NCBI RefSeq assembly: GCF_018130785.1 | Contig: NZ_JAFCJT010000039.1 | Location: forward strand, 1 to 45,101 | Source of the DNA: Bradyrhizobium liaoningense | GTDB taxonomy: Bacteria > Pseudomonadota > Alphaproteobacteria > Rhizobiales > Xanthobacteraceae | Direction of reading: 5' to 3' | DNA: 45,101 bases | The notes under the pieces: model-generated | Told to the model about the DNA's origin: nothing | Seen by the model: the letters and a program-made list of their open reading frames with translations, nothing else | Database searches by the model: none | Shown: one piece after another, positions 43,506 to 45,101 of the stretch | Numbering within the stretch: position 1 is the first letter of the stretch | Layout of the letters: each line of letters begins with the position of its first letter | Translations under genes and position numbers: made by a program

Positions 43506-44462
43506 TCAATCGGAGTTCGGTCCATCTCCCTCAGAGTCCGCCGGAACGTATCCATGCACTTGACGAAAGGCGCGGAGAAAGCTGCTGTAGCTCCTATAGC
43601 CGACTGCCCGCGCAATCTGCTCAGCTGAAAATGTCCTCGCCGCGAGCATATCGGCCGCACGCTTCATCCGTATTCGCCGGAGCGCGACCATTGGCGAACA
43701 TCCCATCGCGCGCACAAAGCGCGCCATGAATGCGGATCGGCTCAAGCAGGCCTTCTGCGCCAAGGACAGGACGGAGTGATCGGCCGATGGCCGCGCCAGC
43801 ATATCGGCGAACGAAAGAGCGATTTGACGGTCGCGTAAGATTGAAAAGCGTTCGAGCCAAATGCTGGTTGAATTCAGACTCCGACGGAGAAGAGTGACGA
43901 GTACCTGCTTCAGGATGGCGGTCGTCATTGCCTGCATTCCAACCTGCCGGCCGCTGATTTCTGCCAACGCAGCCTGCAACTTTGGCCCCAAGTCATCGGC
44001 GGGTTCGAAGCGCTCGACAATCGGCGTGGAAAGGCTTGCAAAGAGGTCGATCGACGAGCCGTAACTGGCGCGAAAGTACCCGCAGATCAGCATGAGCATC
44101 GGATCCACGTCCCCGGCGACGAATCGCTGGACACGCTCGCCGAACCGCGGATCCCATTGCGCGTCCACCACATTCACTGTCCTGGCCGCTGTCGGGTCAT
44201 CGACCTCGATGTGAAACGGCTTCTTGGCCGGTGTGATGACAAGGGTGTGAGGCACCAGAGGAAATGCGGAGAAACCACTCACGACCATTCGTCCGGTCCC
44301 GGAAAGATTGTAGTGGATAGCCGGTGCGACTGCGCTCCCAAATGATAGGCGCCAACCTGGACTGACCAAACACTCAATGAGCCCAATGACGTCGACATCC
44401 AAGGTTGCCATCAGCACATCGAGATCGGATCGAGGCAATGCAAGATTCGGACGGTCGGACAT
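43506..44462 (-). CDS. AraC-family transcriptional regulator
   Basis: 318 residues from ATG 44462. N-terminal ~200 residues are an AraC-type cupin ligand-binding domain (cupin_6-like, WRLSFGSAVAPAIHYNLSG, LVPHTLVITP). The C-terminal 100 residues carry the double helix-turn-helix: LSLAQKACLSRSAFMARFVRAMG and EQIARAVGYRSYSSFLRAFRQ. A weak GAGGG lies 13 bases before the ATG; the frame remains open upstream. It may regulate neighbouring transport or dehydrogenase genes, now mostly remnants. Confidence 0.92.
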   Translation of the reverse strand: MSDRPNLALPRSDLDVLMATLDVDVIGLIECLVSPGWRLSFGSAVAPAIHYNLSGTGRMVVSGFSAFPLVPHTLVITPAKKPFHIEVDDPTAARTVNVVDAQWDPRFGERVQRFVAGDVDPMLMLICGYFRASYGSSIDLFASLSTPIVERFEPADDLGPKLQAALAEISGRQVGMQAMTTAILKQVLVTLLRRSLNSTSIWLERFSILRDRQIALSFADMLARPSADHSVLSLAQKACLSRSAFMARFVRAMGCSPMVALRRIRMKRAADMLAARTFSAEQIARAVGYRSYSSFLRAFRQVHGYVPADSEGDGPNSD

Positions 44463-44928
44463 GTGTTTCGGACCCTCGAATTGAGCTGGTGTCCTAGTCG
44501 TGGGACAGGATAATTGCAAATCTTGGTACTGCTTTATAGCTGGGATGGTGCGGCCTGGGCAGAAGCTGGGAATCTCCCTGACGAGCGTGAGCATGCCGCG
44601 CTCGCAGCGGCCCCCATTCCAGCGGTCCAGAACTAAGCCCTCAGGAGATCCTAAGTGAGCAGAAAACAACGTCTGATGAAGATGGTCGAGCCGATCCCGC
44701 TGCAAACCCTTACACTTAACTGGTCGCGCCTATGATGTTCTACGCAACGGCGACGTTAATAGGCGACAGCATCGGTAAGAACACTATCCGCAAGACGCGG
44801 GTCGACAGTTCTGAGCTGGCCCACAATATCTGTTTCCGCGGAAACTCCGCGACAAGCCGCTTAGCCATCGCCCGTGCCTACTATGGCAAAAAACCAGAAC
44901 GGTCCGAACCGCGGCAAATCTTTCGAGT
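44463..44928. other. Intergenic between AraC and LysR genes
   Basis: No supported gene; presumably contains divergent promoters of the two regulators. Confidence 0.5.
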
Positions 44929-45101
44929 ATGAGTATGCAGCTGCAGTTTTATCAGGTGCGATATTTCCTAGCCCTAGCAAGGACACTCAATTTTACGCGG
45001 GCGGCGAAGCAATGCAATGTGACCCAGCCGGCGCTGACAAAGGCCGTTCACAAGCTGGAGCAAGAACTCGGTGGCGCGCTGATTCACCGTGAACGTCACT
45101 T
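44929..45101 (+). CDS. LysR-family transcriptional regulator, 5' end of gene
   Basis: 57 codons before the window ends: MSMQLQFYQVRYFLALART then LNFTRAAKQCNVTQPALTKAVHKLEQELG, the canonical winged helix-turn-helix of LysR regulators. ATG 44929 or 44935 could be the start. The effector domain and the target are beyond the window. Confidence 0.93.
   Translation, partial: MSMQLQFYQVRYFLALARTLNFTRAAKQCNVTQPALTKAVHKLEQELGGALIHRERH

Overview
The window looks like accessory DNA of a Bradyrhizobium-type alphaproteobacterium. The support is a GroEL with a GGM-rich tail, ALA-synthase (C4) haem synthesis, a rhizobial cbb3 oxidase operon, CycHJKL-type cytochrome c maturation genes and several small proteins that I remember only from Bradyrhizobium genomes. 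No rRNA, tRNA, CRISPR array or intact insertion sequence was seen. Species and exact locus (symbiosis island or not) cannot be decided from the sequence.

Layout. 1-0.5 kb: 3' end of groEL with a terminator-like hairpin. 0.9-1.8 kb: a minus-strand cassette of four tiny, overlapping genes. 1.9-6.6 kb: mostly decayed DNA (IS110 and ISL3 transposase remnants, a 72-bp diverged repeat) around an intact hemC that has a hemB-like tail immediately upstream. 6.9-8.1 kb: first hemA. 8.4-8.8 kb: second copy of one cassette gene with a different, frameshifted partner. 9.1-13.4 kb: minus-strand run of a histidine-kinase-like protein lacking its phospho-acceptor His, a thioredoxin-NhaA fusion, a broken host-attachment protein, a truncated peroxiredoxin-like protein and a DUF6894 protein. 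14.4-22.1 kb: a c-type cytochrome and ccoNOQP-(84-aa membrane protein)-(DUF2189 protein)-ccoI-ccoS, with no ccoG or ccoH. 22.3-25.1 kb: DoxX-like protein, two small secreted proteins and a caspase-fold protein with both catalytic residues replaced. 25.2-26.9 kb: intact bfd, dead bacterioferritin and three more gene fragments. 27-29.4 kb: two tandem cytochrome P460 genes and a secreted protein of unknown role. 29.8-31.8 kb: 6-pyruvoyl-tetrahydropterin-synthase pseudogene, intact hemF, HAD-phosphatase pseudogene. 32.1-33.4 kb: second hemA. 33.9-41.3 kb: a complete System I cytochrome c maturation set, ccmAB on the plus strand converging on ccmCDG and ccmIEFH on the minus strand. 41.7-45.1 kb: a LysE fragment, an internally duplicated HPP-like membrane protein, a dehydrogenase fragment, an AraC regulator and the start of a LysR regulator.

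The common theme is haem: making it (two hemA, hemC, hemF, a hemB remnant), attaching it to apocytochromes (ccmA-I) and using it (cbb3 oxidase, cytochrome c, two P460 proteins), with an iron-storage remnant (bfd/bfr). This fits a microaerobic respiratory accessory module such as one needed in nodules. Haem enzymes stay intact while genes between them decay. I found no convincing FixK (TTGAT-N4-ATCAA) or NifA/sigma-54 site before the main operons, so their regulation is open.
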